Assembly (NCBI GenBank): GCA_028386065.3
Contig: JAKUCV010000344.1
Span: 100,502-164,501 of the forward strand
From: Turnera subulata
Taxonomy: Eukaryota > Streptophyta > Magnoliopsida > Malpighiales > Passifloraceae
Length of the DNA stretch: 64,000 nt
Direction of reading: 5' to 3'
The notes below the pieces were generated by a model. The model worked only from the letters and a program-made list of their open reading frames with translations. It was not told where the DNA came from and made no database searches. Below are positions 62,855 to 64,000 of the stretch, piece by piece (within the stretch, counting starts at the first letter, position 1; each line of letters begins with the position of its first letter). Position numbers and translations under genes: made by a program.

Positions 62855-62915
62855 AAATTCAAGAATCAAAATTTTCAGTTTTTTACGCAATTTTAATTGT
62901 TCCAAAAATAAAAAG
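62855..62915 (+). repeat. Truncated satellite monomer, example 5
   Basis: 'agaatcaaaattttcagtt' is joined to 'ttttacgcaattttaattg', giving an anchor spacing of about 145 bp. The breakpoint class is the same as in the other four. Confidence 0.7.
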
Positions 62916-64000
62916 TCGGACTTCCACTTCTCAGAAAAATCTGAAATTTTGGAAGGTAGTTGGATTGGATTTTTACTCGTGTGTGAACAAAATTTCAGCT
63001 CAAAACTAAAAAATCAAAACTTCAGCTCAAAACTCAAAACTCGCACCAATGGCGCCCAACGGCGCCCCAGTAGCGCACCAATGGCCCAGTGAACCAATGC
63101 ATAAGAGCAATCTCCAAATCCACCATGTCAAACGCTACCTAAGCTGAATCCACAAATATTGGTATGAATTATAAGGATTTTTGGATGCCTTCCCCGGACA
63201 TTTTGAGCTCTTCGATGGTGCTTTTCCATTTCTCGCAATTTACGGGATTTTAATTGTTCCAAAAATAAAATGTTGGACTTCCACATCTCAGAAAAATCTG
63301 AAATTTTTCAGGTAGTTGGACTGGATTTTTATTGGTATGTGTACAAAATTTCAGCTCAAAACTCAAAAATAAAAATTTCAGCTCAAAACTTAAAAATTGC
63401 ACCAATAGCGCACCAATGGCGCACCAATGAGCAATCTCCAAATCCACCATGTCAAATGCTACCTAAGATGAATCCACAAATATGGGAATGATTTACAAGG
63501 ATTTTTTATGCCTTCCTCGGACATTTTGAGGTCATCTCAGGTGCTTTTCCATTTTTCCCGATTTACGGGATTTTAATTGTTCCAAAAATAAAAGTCGGAC
63601 TTCCACATCTCAGAAAAATCTGAAATTTTGCAGGTAGTTGGATTGGATTTTTATTTGCGTGTCCAAGATTTCAGCTCAAAACTCAAAAATAAAAAATTTC
63701 AGCTCAAAACACAAAAATCGCATCAATGGTGCACCATTGGCGCACCAATGAGCAATCTGCAAATCCACCATGTCAAATGCTACCTAAGATGATTCCATAA
63801 ATATGGGGATGATTTATAAGAATTTTTGGATGCCTTCCTCGGACATTTTGAGGTCATCTGAGGTGCTTTTCCATTTTTCACGATTTACGGAATTTTAATT
63901 GTTCCAAAAATAAAAAGTCGGACTTCCACATCTCAGAAAAATCTTAAATTTTGCAGGTAGTTGGATTGGATTTTTATTGGCGTGTGTACAAAATTTCAGC

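Larger units (their letters stand above)
32903..64000. repeat. Satellite array, right segment
   Basis: About 90 further monomers of the same family, in the same orientation and phase as before the element. Two monomer types are mixed. Long ones have 'gcccagtgaaccaatgcat' and usually 'ttgagctcatctgag'. Short ones go straight from 'ccaatg' to 'agcaatctcc' and usually have 'cctcggacattttgaggtc'. Short types dominate about 32.9-34.0, 37.6-43.9 and 57.2-64.0 kb. Apart from the plastid insert at 54.4 kb, I see no gene or other foreign sequence. The array continues past the window end. Confidence 0.95.
44750..64000. repeat. Long-range satellite duplication, copy 2
   Basis: It follows the order of copy 1 (12.35-22.25 kb plus 32.9-43.9 kb). 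It lacks the retroelement and about 4 kb of monomers corresponding to 14-18 kb. It has gained an extra monomer near 49.3-49.6 kb, a plastid insert at 54.4 kb and further monomers after 58 kb. Divergence from copy 1 is several percent, for example about 6 differences in the first 90 bp right of the insertion site. Confidence 0.65.

Noticed and set aside
32903..64000. Short direct repeats with regular spacing, as in a CRISPR array
   Set aside because: The repeats are whole 0.3-0.4-kb satellite monomers in a plant context, with no unique spacers and no cas genes.

Overview
The window is plant nuclear heterochromatin, most likely from a flowering plant. Three things show this. A satellite of roughly 0.3-0.4 kb monomers fills about 53 kb. 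Two Ty1-copia elements of the Sirevirus (SIRE/Maximus) type have inserted into it. A small chimeric piece of plastid rDNA is also embedded in it. I see no ordinary host protein gene and no intact RNA gene. The species cannot be named from the sequence alone.

Layout. Bases 1-317 are the 3' end of an LTR on the + strand, which stops abruptly in the middle of a satellite monomer. Bases 318-22252 are satellite array. Bases 22258-32897 are a nearly complete Sirevirus-like element on the - strand, flanked by a perfect 5-bp target-site duplication CCAGT (22253-22257 and 32898-32902). Bases 32903-64000 are the same satellite again, with a 153-bp plastid-derived insert at 54434-54586.

The satellite. 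Monomers share a fixed core and contain two internal short repeats. One is a 27-bp unit (aaaatttcagctcaaaactc plus aaaaatc) in 1-3 copies. The other is an 11-bp unit built on CCAAT plus GCGC, in about 1 to 9 copies. Changes in 11-bp copy number explain much of the spread in monomer length. Higher-order structure is nested. There are very young ~1.08-kb and ~3.24-kb duplications at 1.7-6.2 kb, and an older, collinear duplication of about 20 kb (about 12.35-43.9 kb with the retroelement removed, against 44.75-64 kb). The second copy contains the empty, pre-insertion version of the retroelement site at 51117-51121.

The retroelement. Read 5' to 3' on the - strand it has a 5' LTR of 1267 bp (32897-31631), a primer-binding site resembling initiator-Met tRNA (31628-31617), gag with two CCHC knuckles, pol (protease, integrase, reverse transcriptase, RNase H), a spacer with a possible internal promoter, and a third reading frame in the position where Sireviruses carry an 'envelope-like' gene. 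A scaffold gap (22643-23234) then hides the polypurine tract and most of the 3' LTR. All three reading frames are broken, although the LTRs differ by only about 3 substitutions in 365 compared bases. The third frame looks nuclear (acidic, lysine-rich, no membrane segment) rather than envelope-like. A 12-bp-periodic GGTTYC/GRAACC motif recurs in the LTRs, in the spacers and inside the coding regions of this element. None of the annotated features explains it, and I consider it the most interesting signal in the window.

Assembly caveats: one large N gap whose size does not fit the LTR, a perfect 234-bp duplication either side of a single N at 25125, and a 52-G homopolymer in one LTR against 11 G in the other.
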